Positions 46,903-56,588 of a stretch of 64,000 bases of DNA are shown here, piece by piece. The notes below the pieces were generated by a model. That model saw nothing but the letters and a program-made list of their open reading frames with translations. It was not told where the DNA came from and made no database searches. Made by a program: the position numbers and the translations under genes. Positions within the stretch are counted from its first letter, which is position 1. Each line of letters begins with the position of its first letter. The DNA comes from an uncultured Alphaproteobacteria bacterium (GTDB lineage Bacteria; Pseudomonadota; Alphaproteobacteria; HIMB59; GCA-002718135): positions 26,192 through 90,191 of the forward strand of contig CACDIK010000002.1 of the NCBI GenBank assembly GCA_902553005.1. The letters run 5' to 3'.

Positions 46903-47490
46903 ATGCGAAAAGGTAAGGTTGAGAGAAACACCAAAGAAACAAAGATAAGCTGTGAAATTAACTTAGATGGTGAGGGACAATCTAAAATTTCAACACAAAT
47001 TGGTTTTTTTGATCACATGCTGGAATTATTATCTCATCATAGCTTGATAGATATAGAATTAAAATGTGAAGGAGATACTAATGTTGATCTTCACCATTCA
47101 GTTGAAGATACAGCTTACGCTATTGCTTTAGCTATAAACAAAGCTCTTGATGATAAGAAAGGAATTAATAGATATGGTTTTTCATATGTTCCAATGGATG
47201 AGTGTTTATCGAGATGTGTTATTGATTTAAGTGGAAGGCCTGAGCTTGTGTGGAATGTTAATCTTGGTTTAAAAAAAATTGGTGAAATGGACACAGAGTT
47301 ATTTCATGAATTTTTTAAAGCATTTTCAAATGAATCTAAATGTAATTTACATATCGAAAACCTGTATGGAAAAAATAATCACCATATCATTGAATCATGC
47401 TTTAAGGCTTTTGCCAAAAGTTTAAGATTTGCTGTAGAAATTGATAATAGAAGAAAAGATAATATACCATCATCAAAAGGTACTCTTTAA
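46903..47490 (+). CDS. hisB: Imidazoleglycerol-phosphate dehydratase
   Basis: 195 aa, step 6 of histidine synthesis, HisB without the phosphatase domain. Mn-binding histidine motifs: [13 protein letters not shown] near residues 32-44, [12 protein letters not shown] near 65-76, and later [14 protein letters not shown]. First gene of hisB-hisH-GNAT-hisA-hisF-hisE, divergent from hslV. Confidence 0.97.
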   Translation: MRKGKVERNTKETKISCEINLDGEGQSKISTQIGFFDHMLELLSHHSLIDIELKCEGDTNVDLHHSVEDTAYAIALAINKALDDKKGINRYGFSYVPMDECLSRCVIDLSGRPELVWNVNLGLKKIGEMDTELFHEFFKAFSNESKCNLHIENLYGKNNHHIIESCFKAFAKSLRFAVEIDNRRKDNIPSSKGTL

Positions 47491-47496
47491 TTTTTA

Positions 47497-48126
47497 ATGA
47501 AAAAGATCACTATTGTTGATTACGGCTCAGGCAATGTCTTGTCTGCACAAAAATCTTTTATTAAAATAGCAAAAGATAACAATATTAAGGTTGATGTTTT
47601 AATTTCAAAAAAATTAAATGATGTAAAAAACTCAACCCACATTGTATTACCAGGCCAAGGAGCTTTTTCTACATGCATGAATGGCTTAAAAAAAACAGAT
47701 GGATTGATTGATGAGCTTTCTGAGTTTGCATTAATAAAAAAGAAACCATTTTTAGGGATATGTGTTGGTATGCAAATGTTAGCTAAGATGAGTGAAGAAA
47801 ATGGAGATCATGAAGGTCTAGGTTGGATTGACGGTCAAATTAAATTATTGCCAGGAGATAATTTAAAACTTCCTCATATGGGGTGGAACTTGGCAACACC
47901 AACAAATTCAAAATACAATAACTTAATCTCAAATAAAAATGACTATTATTTTGTTCACTCATATTACTTCGATTGTGCCAATAAAGACAATATTTTGGCA
48001 GAAACTAAGTACGGAACAAATTTTGCTTCAATAGTTGGAAAAGAAAATATATATGGCGTGCAGTTTCATCCTGAAAAAAGTTCCTCCCAAGGATTAAACT
48101 TATTAAAAGAATTTATTGGAGTATGA
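47497..48126 (+). CDS. hisH: Imidazole glycerol phosphate synthase, glutaminase subunit
   Basis: 209 aa, class I glutamine amidotransferase that feeds ammonia to HisF. Catalytic triad context: GICVGMQML (Cys near residue 88) and GVQFHPEKSS (His and Glu near 191-193). DYGSGNVLS at the N-terminus is typical. Its stop overlaps the GNAT ATG by 4 bp. Confidence 0.97.
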   Translation: MKKITIVDYGSGNVLSAQKSFIKIAKDNNIKVDVLISKKLNDVKNSTHIVLPGQGAFSTCMNGLKKTDGLIDELSEFALIKKKPFLGICVGMQMLAKMSEENGDHEGLGWIDGQIKLLPGDNLKLPHMGWNLATPTNSKYNNLISNKNDYYFVHSYYFDCANKDNILAETKYGTNFASIVGKENIYGVQFHPEKSSSQGLNLLKEFIGV

Positions 48127-48665
48127 ACATGTCTACACAACTAAAAGAAAAAATTAATATTTCAGTTGATAATATTGAAACACTTACGGATGTAGATTTG
48201 GCAGATCTTTGTAATATTACAGAACAAGCAATTAAAGCCGGAGGTGGTTTTGGTTGGTTAAGAGTTCCCACAAGAGATATTTTAATAGACTATTGGACTA
48301 AAAGAACTAATGATAAATATATCAAACTTATTGTTGGAAGACTTAACGGCGTTATAGCCGGAACCCTTCAACTTGCGTATGAGGCTCCTAATATTGAATC
48401 TAGGAAAAATATTGCACGTATAAGAAGACAATTTGTTGCTCCATGGGCAAGAGGTTATGGTTTAGCCAAAACAATGATTGACCACACTGAACAAATTGCC
48501 AAAGAAGACAATATTAAATCCTTGCAGTTAGCTGTTAGAGAAACACAAGATGCAGCAATAAAACTGTTTACGGGTAAAAATTATATGAAGTGGGGTGAAA
48601 ATCCTTATTATGCCTATATTAACGGAAGCTTTATAAAAGGTTATTATTATTATAAAAATCTATAG
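48123..48665 (+). CDS. GNAT acetyltransferase embedded in the his operon
   Basis: 180 aa with the GNAT fold. The acetyl-CoA loop region reads RRQFVAPWARGYGLAKTMIDHTE (motif A parts RGYGLAKTM near residues 115-123), followed by LQLAVRETQDAAIKLFTGKNYMKWGE, the usual motif B. The substrate is unknown. It overlaps hisH (ATGA) on one side and the hisA GTG start (TAGTG) on the other, so it is translationally tied to both. A role in histidine regulation is possible but unproven. Confidence 0.82.
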   Translation: MNMSTQLKEKINISVDNIETLTDVDLADLCNITEQAIKAGGGFGWLRVPTRDILIDYWTKRTNDKYIKLIVGRLNGVIAGTLQLAYEAPNIESRKNIARIRRQFVAPWARGYGLAKTMIDHTEQIAKEDNIKSLQLAVRETQDAAIKLFTGKNYMKWGENPYYAYINGSFIKGYYYYKNL

Positions 48666-49405
48666 TGCATATTATACCAGCCATAGATCTAAAAAATAAT
48701 AAATGTGTTAGGCTCTCTAAAGGCAAAGACAACTCCAGCATTGTTTACAATGAAGACCCAGAAAAACAAGCCATCTACTTTGAACAAATTGGTTGTAAAA
48801 AACTACACTTAATTGACTTAGACGCCGCATTTGGTAGATCAAATATTAATTTTGAAACAATAAAGAATATTAGAAAATCTATTTCAATACCAATACAATT
48901 AGGGGGTGGTATTAGAAATTCAGATTTAGTAAAAAAATATTTTGATGTTGGAATAAATAATTTGATTATTGGCTCAATGTCAGTTGAAAAACCAAATGAG
49001 GTTACAATTTTATCAAATAAGTATGCCAATCAAGTATATGTATCATTAGATATTCTTAGAGATAACATAATGATAAGAGGGTGGGATGAAAATTCAGGAA
49101 AGAAAATAAAAGATATTCTTGATATTTATACTAGCTCTAAGATTAGAGGATATGTAATTACAGATATCCAAAATGATGGAATGCTAAAAGGTTTAAATTT
49201 AGATTTTATTAATAATTTTATAAAAAAAATAAACTTAATTAAAAAATTTAATAAAAAAATTATAATTGCAGGCGGTTTAACAGATTACTCTGATCTAATA
49301 AATTTAAAAAAACTAAACACAAAAAATATTGAAGGAATAATTTCAGGTAAATCTTTCTATGAAGGAAAGATTGATCTAGTAGAAGCGCAAAAAATTCTAA
49401 ACTAA
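48665..49405 (+). CDS. hisA: Phosphoribosylformimino-AICAR-P isomerase
   Basis: 246-aa (beta-alpha)8 isomerase of histidine synthesis. GTG start overlapping the GNAT stop. [14 protein letters not shown] at the N-terminus holds the first catalytic Asp; QLGGGIRN near residue 77 and TDIQNDGM near 165 (second Asp) are conserved. One bp separates it from hisF. Confidence 0.96.
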   Translation: MHIIPAIDLKNNKCVRLSKGKDNSSIVYNEDPEKQAIYFEQIGCKKLHLIDLDAAFGRSNINFETIKNIRKSISIPIQLGGGIRNSDLVKKYFDVGINNLIIGSMSVEKPNEVTILSNKYANQVYVSLDILRDNIMIRGWDENSGKKIKDILDIYTSSKIRGYVITDIQNDGMLKGLNLDFINNFIKKINLIKKFNKKIIIAGGLTDYSDLINLKKLNTKNIEGIISGKSFYEGKIDLVEAQKILN

Positions 49406-49406
49406 A

Positions 49407-50162
49407 ATGTTAAAAATAAGAATCATCCCATGCTTGGACGTTAAAGATGGAAGAGTTGTAAAGGGTATTAATTTTTTAAATTTAATTGATGCAGGGGATC
49501 CTGTTGAGCAAGCAAAACACTATTCTGATAATGGGGCCGATGAAATATGTTTCTTGGATATTAGCGCGTCATTAGAAAACAGAGATACTATGATCAATGT
49601 AGTAAAAAAAACTGCAAACGAGGTTTTTATCCCCCTTACAGTTGGTGGTGGAATTTCATCAATAGAAAACATACAGGCATTACTTAAAGCTGGTGCCGAC
49701 AAAGTTTCTATAAATTCTGCAGCAATTAAAAATCCCAATATCATTAAAGAAGCCTCTGAATATTTTGGAAACCAATGTATTGTTGTGGCTGTTGATGCAA
49801 AAAAACACAATGATGATTGGTTTGTTTATTCTCATGGTGGGACTAAGAAAACCGAATTATTTGCTTTAGATTGGATAGAAAAAGCTCAAGAACTAGGTGC
49901 TGGCGAAATTCTCTTAACATCAATGGACAAGGATGGCACAAAATCTGGTTTTGACAATAAACTTTTAGAAAAGGTTTCAGAATTTTTAAAGATACCTGTT
50001 ATAGCTAGCGGAGGAGTTGGGGCTCTAGATCATTTTTATGACGGTATAGTTAAAGGTAAAGCCGATGCTTTATTAGCAGCCTCAGTCTTTCATTTTAATG
50101 AAATTAGCATTAAAGAAGTAAAGAAATACTTAAAAAATAAAAATATAAATATCAGAGATTAA
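49407..50162 (+). CDS. hisF: Imidazole glycerol phosphate synthase, cyclase subunit
   Basis: 251-aa (beta-alpha)8 cyclase partner of His[16 protein letters not shown] at the N-terminus (Asp11), LTVGGGI near residue 79, and [13 protein letters not shown] near 171-183 (catalytic Asp) are present, as is IASGGVG at the C-terminal phosphate site. Followed by hisE after 5 bp. Confidence 0.98.
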   Translation: MLKIRIIPCLDVKDGRVVKGINFLNLIDAGDPVEQAKHYSDNGADEICFLDISASLENRDTMINVVKKTANEVFIPLTVGGGISSIENIQALLKAGADKVSINSAAIKNPNIIKEASEYFGNQCIVVAVDAKKHNDDWFVYSHGGTKKTELFALDWIEKAQELGAGEILLTSMDKDGTKSGFDNKLLEKVSEFLKIPVIASGGVGALDHFYDGIVKGKADALLAASVFHFNEISIKEVKKYLKNKNINIRD

Positions 50163-50167
50163 ATTTT

Positions 50168-50440
50168 ATGAAAATTGAAGATTTAAGTGAAATTATAGAC
50201 AACAGAGTAAAAAGTAGAAAAAAAAACTCTTATACAAATAAATTATTAAAATTGGGACCAAAAAAAATAGCTCAAAAATTTGGAGAAGAAGCATCAGAGT
50301 TGATTATAGATTTTCTAAAAGGATCAAAAAAAAGAACTATAGAAGAAGCTGTAGATGTAATCTATCATCTATTAGTTTTATTAAAGTCAAAAAAAATTTC
50401 AATGAACGAAATACATAAAGAACTAGAAAAAAGAAAATAA
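50168..50440 (+). CDS. hisE: Phosphoribosyl-ATP pyrophosphohydrolase
   Basis: 90 aa, stand-alone HisE with the MazG-like all-alpha fold: KKIAQKFGEEASELIIDFL and RTIEEAVDVIYHLLVLL provide the Glu/Asp metal ligands. It is slightly shorter than usual (about 95-110 aa). No fused HisI in the window. Precedes the HIT gene by 6 bp, so the two are likely co-transcribed. Confidence 0.93.
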   Translation: MKIEDLSEIIDNRVKSRKKNSYTNKLLKLGPKKIAQKFGEEASELIIDFLKGSKKRTIEEAVDVIYHLLVLLKSKKISMNEIHKELEKRK

Positions 50441-50446
50441 AAAATA

Positions 50447-50797
50447 ATGTATGATAAAAATAATATCTTTGCCAAAATATTAAGAAAAGAAATACCTTGT
50501 GACAAAGTTTATGAAGATGAGTTTAGTTTATTTTTCAATGATATTAATCCCCAAGCTAAAATACATATTTTAGGTATACCAAAATTCCCTTGCACAACTT
50601 TTTCTGATTTTTTAAAAAATGCAGATAATGAAAATATCACATCTTTTTTTAAGAGTGTTCAGTTAGTAATAAATGATATTAATATTGAAGAAACGGGCTA
50701 TAGGTTGATAACAAACTCAGGAGAGGATGGTGGACAAGAGGTTCCACATTTTCATATTCATATTCTAGCTGGAGAAAAAATTGGAAGCTTAAGATAA
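50447..50797 (+). CDS. HIT family nucleotide-binding protein
   Basis: 116 aa, histidine triad hydrolase (HinT type, AMP-amidase activity in the family). NIFAKILRKEIPCDKVYEDE at the start (core FAKILRKEIP) and the HIT signature VPHFHIHIL near residues 103-111 carry the catalytic histidines. Last gene of the his operon; ends 1 bp short of the convergent BON gene. Confidence 0.95.
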   Translation: MYDKNNIFAKILRKEIPCDKVYEDEFSLFFNDINPQAKIHILGIPKFPCTTFSDFLKNADNENITSFFKSVQLVINDINIEETGYRLITNSGEDGGQEVPHFHIHILAGEKIGSLR

Positions 50798-50798
50798 A

Positions 50799-51407
50799 TT
50801 ATAATTTCTCTCTTATAATTACATAGTTAACAATTTCATTAACACCCTTTATGTTTTTAAGTGCAATAATCATTTCATCTAATAGATCTTGGCGCGCTGT
50901 AATACCCGCTACATAAATTTTACCTTGGATAGTTTCAAAATTAAATGTAATTGCTTTGATCCCAACGGTTTTAGCAGCTACAGCTCTTGCTTGAGTATTA
51001 ATCCATAAATCACTAGCATAGTCTTTTAATGTTGTTCTATTCCCAATTTCTATTTCATTTATAATTTCTTTAACCCCTTCAACTTCCCAAACTAATCTTA
51101 CTGCATCAATTCTAATTTCTTGATTATCAACAAGACCAGTTAATAAAATTCTACCCTCTAAAACACTTGTATTTATATTTACAAAAAGATTATTCTCTGC
51201 ATTTAGGAATTTAGCTGCAATATTAACCTTAATGGTTGCGTCATCAATTACTGTACCAAGAGACCTCTCACCCTCAGCTACTACCATTGCACTACCACCG
51301 CCTGTTGCAAGCACACTTGCTGGTGAACATCCATAATTTATTGATGTAAAAATCAAAAATATTGGAATAAATAAAATGTTAACTATTTTTTTAATTTTAA
51401 CAACCAT
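50799..51407 (-). CDS. BON-domain outer-membrane lipoprotein (DolP/OsmY-like)
   Basis: 202 aa with lipoprotein signal (IFLIFTSINYGC, Cys about residue 27). Two BON domains follow: VNTSVLEGRILLTGLVDN-type segment (NTSVLEGRILLTGLV) near 77-91 and FETIQGKIYVAGITA near 152-166. In E. coli the related dolP lies in the rsmI-lpoA-yraN-diaA-dolP cluster; here it follows rsmI directly with a 25-bp overlap while yraN and diaA are absent. Role: envelope integrity, phospholipid binding (family knowledge). Confidence 0.88.
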   Translation of the reverse strand: MVVKIKKIVNILFIPIFLIFTSINYGCSPASVLATGGGSAMVVAEGERSLGTVIDDATIKVNIAAKFLNAENNLFVNINTSVLEGRILLTGLVDNQEIRIDAVRLVWEVEGVKEIINEIEIGNRTTLKDYASDLWINTQARAVAAKTVGIKAITFNFETIQGKIYVAGITARQDLLDEMIIALKNIKGVNEIVNYVIIREKL

Positions 51408-52225
51408 TTGTATATTTTATTTTTATTAATTTTTGTAAATTTATGTACTATTTCGACGACGTCGGTCAAAGAAAATTTTGTAGTCATTTTTTTTAATTCT
51501 TTGCTATACAAATCAATGTTGTCAAAATCTTGATTTTTTGATGTTTGTCTATCAATAACAGCAACAAACTCTCCCTTAATATTTTCTTTATCTTCTAGTA
51601 TTTTATTTTTCACGTTGATTGGAGTTCCCCTAAAAACGAATTCATTTACCTTAGTAAGTTCCTTACATATTGAAACTGATCTTTTAGCCATAATATTTTC
51701 TAGGCAATCTAAAAAATCAATTAATTTATGACTCGAGACAAAAAGCACACAAGTACTTTTTTTTTGGGAAATATTTTTACAAAGATCTTCCATCTTTTTT
51801 TTAGATTTTGGAACAAAACCAAAAAAAGCAAATTCTGATATTGATAATCCAGATAACTGTAAACTCGATATAATTGACGAGGGACCAGGTACAGATGTAA
51901 CTCTAATATTATTTGCAATACAATATTGTACTAAATTATATCCAGGATCTGAAATAAGTGGTGAGCCTGCATCAGAAATTAGGACACAATTTTTATTTCT
52001 TAATAAAGGCTTAATCTGATCTATAATTTTATGCTCATTATAATCATGTAAAGCTATTAATTTCTTTTTAATGCCTAATTTATTTAGTAGTTTAAGAGAA
52101 TGTTTAGGATTTTCACAAATAACGATATCACATTCACCAATAACTTTTACAGCCCTGTAGGTTATGTCATCTAAATTACCAATAGGTGTTGCTACAATTG
52201 AGAGACCATTAATAATATTTTCCAT
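51383..52225 (-). CDS. rsmI: 16S rRNA 2'-O-ribose methyltransferase RsmI
   Basis: 280 aa, tetrapyrrole-methylase-fold enzyme modifying C1402 of 16S rRNA. Signature VATPIGNLDDITYRAV near residues 11-26, then LISDAGSPLISDPGY near 82-96, and SSHKLIDFLDCL. The 5' end overlaps the divergent LppC-type gene by about 62 bp if that gene uses its ATG at 52164, an unusual head-to-head overlap. Confidence 0.96.
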   Translation of the reverse strand: MENIINGLSIVATPIGNLDDITYRAVKVIGECDIVICENPKHSLKLLNKLGIKKKLIALHDYNEHKIIDQIKPLLRNKNCVLISDAGSPLISDPGYNLVQYCIANNIRVTSVPGPSSIISSLQLSGLSISEFAFFGFVPKSKKKMEDLCKNISQKKSTCVLFVSSHKLIDFLDCLENIMAKRSVSICKELTKVNEFVFRGTPINVKNKILEDKENIKGEFVAVIDRQTSKNQDFDNIDLYSKELKKMTTKFSLTDVVEIVHKFTKINKNKIYKWLLKLKK

Positions 52226-53492
52226 TATTTATATATTTATATTTATAATCTCATGTACTCCAGCAAATTTAACTAAACAAGATTCAAAAAACAACCAAGA
52301 AACAAATATTCCTGAAAAATCAATTGAAATTAAAAGTGAAAAAAAAGCAATTGAAAAAAAAGAAAACAAACAAGATAAGCAGAATAAGACTTTAGGTGAT
52401 GTTGTCTTAGATAAAACAATTATTGCTTTATTTGCAAAAGATGATGATAAAAAAACCACAAAACAATTCTTGAATACATATGAATTGGGAATTTATAATC
52501 TTGGTATTAGCGATGTTGTTATACAAATAGAACTTTTTGAAAATGAAAATGATCTAAAAAAAATTATAGAAAAAAATCTATTACCAGGGAAGATTTTTCT
52601 GGGACCAGTTCAATCTAAGTATGCAAAAATCTTAGATAATTATTGTACTCATGAAGTAATATTTTTTTCATACTCTTCTAAATCTTCATTAGCAAAAGAT
52701 TGTGTTTATTTAATAAATTTTTTTCCACAGAATGAACTTTTACAACTTATGTTATATTTAAATGATGATGCAAAAGTTGCTCTACTTTATCCTGAAAATG
52801 AATATGGATATTTAATAAACAGTCTAATCGATGATATAATGTTTGAAAGCCCTGCAATATTAGTCAACAGATCTTCATATAAAGACGAACTAACAAATGT
52901 AAGAGAATCAATAAAAGAATTGGGAAAATATGAATTGAGAAAATATGAATTGAATAGACAAAAACAAATTCTATCTTCTAAAAATGATGAAAAATCAAAA
53001 AAGAGGTTAAAAAAATTAGAAAGATTCAAAACTACAAGTGACTACGATTTTACACATATCTTGATTGCTGATTATGGATTGAATTTACTACAGGTTGCAC
53101 CTCTTCTACCATACTACGACATAGACCCAAATATCGTACAGTTTATGGGAACTGGAGTAATAGATGATAAAACTTTTTTCTATGAACCTTCTTTACAGGG
53201 AGCAATATATCCAGGAATTCCTGAAACTAGTCGAATCAATGTAATTAATAATTATATGGAAATATATGATGATGAGTTTTTGAGAATTTCAACATTACCT
53301 TATGACTTAATAGGTTTAATTAATTTCATCTACACAAAGGAATATAAATTTGGTGATGTAATTAAATTATTAAACAATCCGAATAAAAAATTTGATGGCA
53401 TTGATGGAAACTTTTATTTCAAAGATAATATGATTGAAAGAGATCTTAACATATTAAAAATAAATAACGGAAATTCTTTTGTAATTAATTAA
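52164..53492 (+). CDS. LppC/LpoA-type penicillin-binding-protein activator
   Basis: 442 aa, periplasmic-binding-fold protein beside rsmI, as lpoA in E. coli. The only ATG is at 52164; no GTG or TTG follows before the lipobox, so the reading is MSSKLPIG, a hydrophobic stretch (IIFSIIYIFIFIISC) and lipidated Cys31. A Lys/Glu-rich linker leads to the body, with VALLYPENEYGYLI and QFMGTGVID segments typical of type I periplasmic binding folds. Family members activate peptidoglycan synthases. A non-standard ATT/ATA start past rsmI would avoid the overlap. Confidence 0.75.
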   Translation: MSSKLPIGVATIERPLIIFSIIYIFIFIISCTPANLTKQDSKNNQETNIPEKSIEIKSEKKAIEKKENKQDKQNKTLGDVVLDKTIIALFAKDDDKKTTKQFLNTYELGIYNLGISDVVIQIELFENENDLKKIIEKNLLPGKIFLGPVQSKYAKILDNYCTHEVIFFSYSSKSSLAKDCVYLINFFPQNELLQLMLYLNDDAKVALLYPENEYGYLINSLIDDIMFESPAILVNRSSYKDELTNVRESIKELGKYELRKYELNRQKQILSSKNDEKSKKRLKKLERFKTTSDYDFTHILIADYGLNLLQVAPLLPYYDIDPNIVQFMGTGVIDDKTFFYEPSLQGAIYPGIPETSRINVINNYMEIYDDEFLRISTLPYDLIGLINFIYTKEYKFGDVIKLLNNPNKKFDGIDGNFYFKDNMIERDLNILKINNGNSFVIN

Positions 53493-54066
53493 TTAAAAAG
53501 TTTATCAATTTTGTTACAGCTATAGACCTGTGGCTAATTTCATTTTTTTCTTTAGTGCTTAATTCAGCCAATGTTTTGTTATAATTTTTAGGAATGAAAA
53601 CTGGATCATAACCAAAACCAAATCTACCCTTAGCTTGTTCAGAAATTTTTCCATTAATTTTGCCATTAAATATTAGGTTTTGATTATCTTTAACTGTTAG
53701 GCTTATTGAAGTTTTAAAGTAAGCATTTTGTTTTCTGTTTTTTTTAGTACTCTTAATTATACTGTAAAAACAAGCCTCATTGCTTTTGAAATCATTTAAA
53801 AATCTTTTTGAAAGAACACCTGGTTTCCAATTTAAGCTTTCGATACATATTCCTGAGTCATCGGCAAAACAAGGAATGCCAGTTTTATTAAATCCATAGT
53901 CTGATTTAATTTTTGCATTTTCTTCAAAAGTATTACCAGTTTCTTCTGGCTCATTACTTATATTTAGATCATTTAATGAAAGAAGCTCTAGATTAAATTT
54001 CTTAAAAATTTTTTTAATTTCAATTATTTTATTTTTATTATTTGAGAAAAATAATAATTGCCTCAA
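53485..54066 (-). CDS. rdgB: XTP/dITP pyrophosphatase RdgB
   Basis: 193 aa, removes non-canonical purine nucleotides. FFSNNKNKIIEIKKIF at the start (substrate site SNNxxK), ETGNTFEENAKIKS near 42-55, and FADDSGICIESL near 67-78 with the metal-binding Asp pair. FGYDPVFIP and SHRSIAV close the active site. One bp after rph; overlaps the LppC-type gene tail by 8 bp. Confidence 0.96.
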   Translation of the reverse strand: MRQLLFFSNNKNKIIEIKKIFKKFNLELLSLNDLNISNEPEETGNTFEENAKIKSDYGFNKTGIPCFADDSGICIESLNWKPGVLSKRFLNDFKSNEACFYSIIKSTKKNRKQNAYFKTSISLTVKDNQNLIFNGKINGKISEQAKGRFGFGYDPVFIPKNYNKTLAELSTKEKNEISHRSIAVTKLINFLIN

Positions 54067-54067
54067 T

Positions 54068-54778
54068 TTATTTCAAAGCCTCTTTTTGTTTAGAAATTAT
54101 TTCCTTAACCCCAATTTTTGCTAGTGAAAACATTTCTGTAAACTGAGCATCATTGAAAAAAAATTCTTCACCAGTCGCTTGAATTTCAGATATTTCATTT
54201 GAATCACAAATTACAAAATTTGCATCTACTTGAGCTTCGGAGTCTTCCCTATAATCTAGGTCCAATAATGCTTTATTTTCAACTATGCCAGTTGATACTG
54301 CTCCTATAAAGTTTTTGATAATTGGTTTTTGAAGATTATAATTATTCTTTAATTTTTCTATTGCCAGATATAAAGAAATAAAACCACCACTGATAGAAGC
54401 AGTTCTTGTCCCACCATCTGCTTGAATTACATCACAATCTATTTTTATTTGACGCTCTCCAAGATTTGAAAGATCAACAATTGATCTTAAGCTTCGCCCA
54501 ATTAACCTTTGTATTTCTTGCGTTCTACCCGACTGTTTTCCTTTTGCTGCCTCTCTATCCATTCTTGTATTTGTAGACCTTGGCAGCATGCCATATTCTG
54601 CTGTAACCCAACCCTTACCAGTATTCTTTAACCAATGAGGAACTTTTTCATCAATTGTTGCAAGACAAAGGACATGTGTATTTCCAAATTTTACTAAGCA
54701 TGAACCATCGGCATGAATATTCACGTTTTTCTCAAATGAAATTTCACGCATTTGATTGAAGGATCTATCTTTTCTCAT
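54068..54778 (-). CDS. rph: Ribonuclease PH
   Basis: 236 aa, phosphorolytic 3' exonuclease trimming tRNA ends. GWVTAEYGMLPRST near residues 55-68 and RTQEIQRLIGRSLR near 85-98 bind phosphate and RNA; DCDVIQADGGTRTASI near 114-129 is the conserved core. Divergent from hrcA with a 47-bp spacer. The rph/hrcA pair is common in alphaproteobacteria. Confidence 0.97.
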   Translation of the reverse strand: MRKDRSFNQMREISFEKNVNIHADGSCLVKFGNTHVLCLATIDEKVPHWLKNTGKGWVTAEYGMLPRSTNTRMDREAAKGKQSGRTQEIQRLIGRSLRSIVDLSNLGERQIKIDCDVIQADGGTRTASISGGFISLYLAIEKLKNNYNLQKPIIKNFIGAVSTGIVENKALLDLDYREDSEAQVDANFVICDSNEISEIQATGEEFFFNDAQFTEMFSLAKIGVKEIISKQKEALK

Positions 54779-54825
54779 ATAAATTTAATAATAGTAGATA
54801 AATATTATTTTTAAATAAAATTCTT

Positions 54826-55872
54826 ATGTCTGATAATGTATATGCACAAATTAATGATAGATCGAAATTAATTTTCAAAAAATTAGTTGAGTCATATCTT
54901 AAAACTGGGTTTCCAGCAGGATCAGAAACAATTATGAAGATGGGAGGTTTAAATCTTTCTTCAGCATCTATTAGATCAATTTTATCAAATTTGCAAAAAG
55001 AAGGCCTTCTATATGCCCCACACAGATCAGCAGGGCGAATGCCTACTGAAAAAGGAATGAGATTTTTTGTTGATGGACTATTAGAATTTGGAAGAATATC
55101 TAAATTAGATAAAGAAAATATTAAACAGCAGTGCTTAACTAAGGGCAAATCTTATGAAGAGGCCCTTGATGTTGCTTCTAAGGCTATTTCAGGTTTATCA
55201 AGTTATGCTGGAATTGTTATCGCGCCAAAATTTCAAAAAAATTTAAAGCACGTTGAGTTTATAAGATTAAATAGTAGTCAATTAATGCTTATTCTTGCTT
55301 ATGAGAACGGAGAAGTAGAAAATCGCATTGTTGAAGATAATGGAAAATATAATAGTTCATTATTAGTACAGGCCTCAAACTACCTTACATCAAAATTTAA
55401 CAACAAAAATATTTCACAAATTAAAAGATTAATACAAACAGAAATAAAAAATTCACAAAATGAATTAGAATTAATTTCTTCAAAATTAATTCAACAGGGT
55501 ATTATAGAAACTCAACCTAATAGTAAAAATCCTTATATTTTTTTACATGGTCAATCAAATTTATTAAAAGATGAAATAGTTTCAAAAGATTTAGATCAAA
55601 TACGAAATCTTTTTGATGAAATAGAGAAAAAATCTAGTTTTGTAGATATATTAGAAACGGCAGGAAAAGCAAAAGGGGTTCAGATTTTTATTGGATCTAA
55701 AAATTTTTTGTTTAAACACTCTGGTCTTTCTATGGTAATGGCCCCATATAAAAATAATGATCAAGAAATTATAGGAGCTATAGGTGTAGTTGGGCCAACA
55801 AGACTAAACTACTCCAAAATAGTTCCGTTGGTTGATTATACATCTAAAATTATTGGAAAGGTGATTGATTAA
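54826..55872 (+). CDS. hrcA: Heat-inducible repressor HrcA
   Basis: 348-aa repressor of chaperone genes through CIRCE operators. N-terminal winged helix (RSKLIFKKLVESYLKTGFPAGSETI, core LVESYLKTGFPAGS), then LNLSSASIRSILSNLQKEGLL, and a GAF-like C-terminal half (GAIGVVGPTRLNY). No CIRCE element (TTAGCACTC-N9-GAGTGCTAA) is visible in the window, so its main target (usually groESL) is elsewhere. A weak RpoH-like match (ATTGAA-N12-TCTCATAT, 54755-54780) lies upstream. Adjacent to grpE, sharing one base. Confidence 0.95.
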   Translation: MSDNVYAQINDRSKLIFKKLVESYLKTGFPAGSETIMKMGGLNLSSASIRSILSNLQKEGLLYAPHRSAGRMPTEKGMRFFVDGLLEFGRISKLDKENIKQQCLTKGKSYEEALDVASKAISGLSSYAGIVIAPKFQKNLKHVEFIRLNSSQLMLILAYENGEVENRIVEDNGKYNSSLLVQASNYLTSKFNNKNISQIKRLIQTEIKNSQNELELISSKLIQQGIIETQPNSKNPYIFLHGQSNLLKDEIVSKDLDQIRNLFDEIEKKSSFVDILETAGKAKGVQIFIGSKNFLFKHSGLSMVMAPYKNNDQEIIGAIGVVGPTRLNYSKIVPLVDYTSKIIGKVID

Positions 55873-56543
55873 TGGTTGAAAAAAAAGAAGAAGATAACCA
55901 ACAAGAAGAAATTAAAGAACCTGATTCTGAGAATATTGAAAACGAAGAAGATAATAATGAAAGTCAAGAAAACAGAGATACGGAAGAAACAAACGAAGAT
56001 GAAAAAACAGAGGAAGATACTTTAGAAAAGGAAATTGAAACACTTAAAGAAGAAAAAATCCGATTACTTGCTGAAATGGAAAATCTTAGAAAAAGATTTG
56101 AACGAGAAAAAGTTGAAACGATAAAATTTGGTAGTATTAACTTAGCAAGAGATATTTTATCGCCAGGAGATAATTTAGAAAGAGCGCTGGATGCTTTACC
56201 AGAAGATGAAAATCATCCAGAAAGTATAAAAAATCTTATCGATGGTTTAAAAATGGTGCTTAAAGAATACAAAAGTACTCTTGAAAAACACGGTGTCAAA
56301 AAAATTGAAACTTTAAATCAAAAATTTGACCATAATTTTCATCAAGCAATGATGGAAGTTGAAAATAATGAAGTTGAAGAAGGAACAGTAGTACAAGAAG
56401 TCCAATCTGGCTATACTATGCATGACCGATTGCTCAGAGCAGCAATGGTCGGAGTTTCTAAAAAACCAGTCGCTAAAACAGAAGAACCTACAGAAGAAAA
56501 AGAAGAAGATAATCCTGAAAATAAGAGTAAAGAAAAGTCATAA
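55872..56543 (+). CDS. grpE: Nucleotide exchange factor GrpE
   Basis: 223 aa. A very acidic N-terminal tail of about 55 residues, a long helix (EEKIRLLAEMENLRKRFEREK, core LLAEMENLRKRFE), then a C-terminal beta domain (HGVKKIETLNQKFDHNFHQAM, core FDHNFHQAM, and VVQEVQSGYTMHDRLLRAAMV, core GYTMHDRLLR). It exchanges ADP for ATP on DnaK. ATG overlaps the hrcA stop (TAATG). Confidence 0.95.
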   Translation: MVEKKEEDNQQEEIKEPDSENIENEEDNNESQENRDTEETNEDEKTEEDTLEKEIETLKEEKIRLLAEMENLRKRFEREKVETIKFGSINLARDILSPGDNLERALDALPEDENHPESIKNLIDGLKMVLKEYKSTLEKHGVKKIETLNQKFDHNFHQAMMEVENNEVEEGTVVQEVQSGYTMHDRLLRAAMVGVSKKPVAKTEEPTEEKEEDNPENKSKEKS

Positions 56544-56588
56544 AAAGCCTTAAATTACTTGTTTTTTTTAATATTAATTGGGAATATC

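Noticed and set aside
52227-52260. Start of the LppC-type gene after rsmI
   Set aside because: Only ATT/ATA codons are available there, so the ATG at 52164 was kept despite the overlap.
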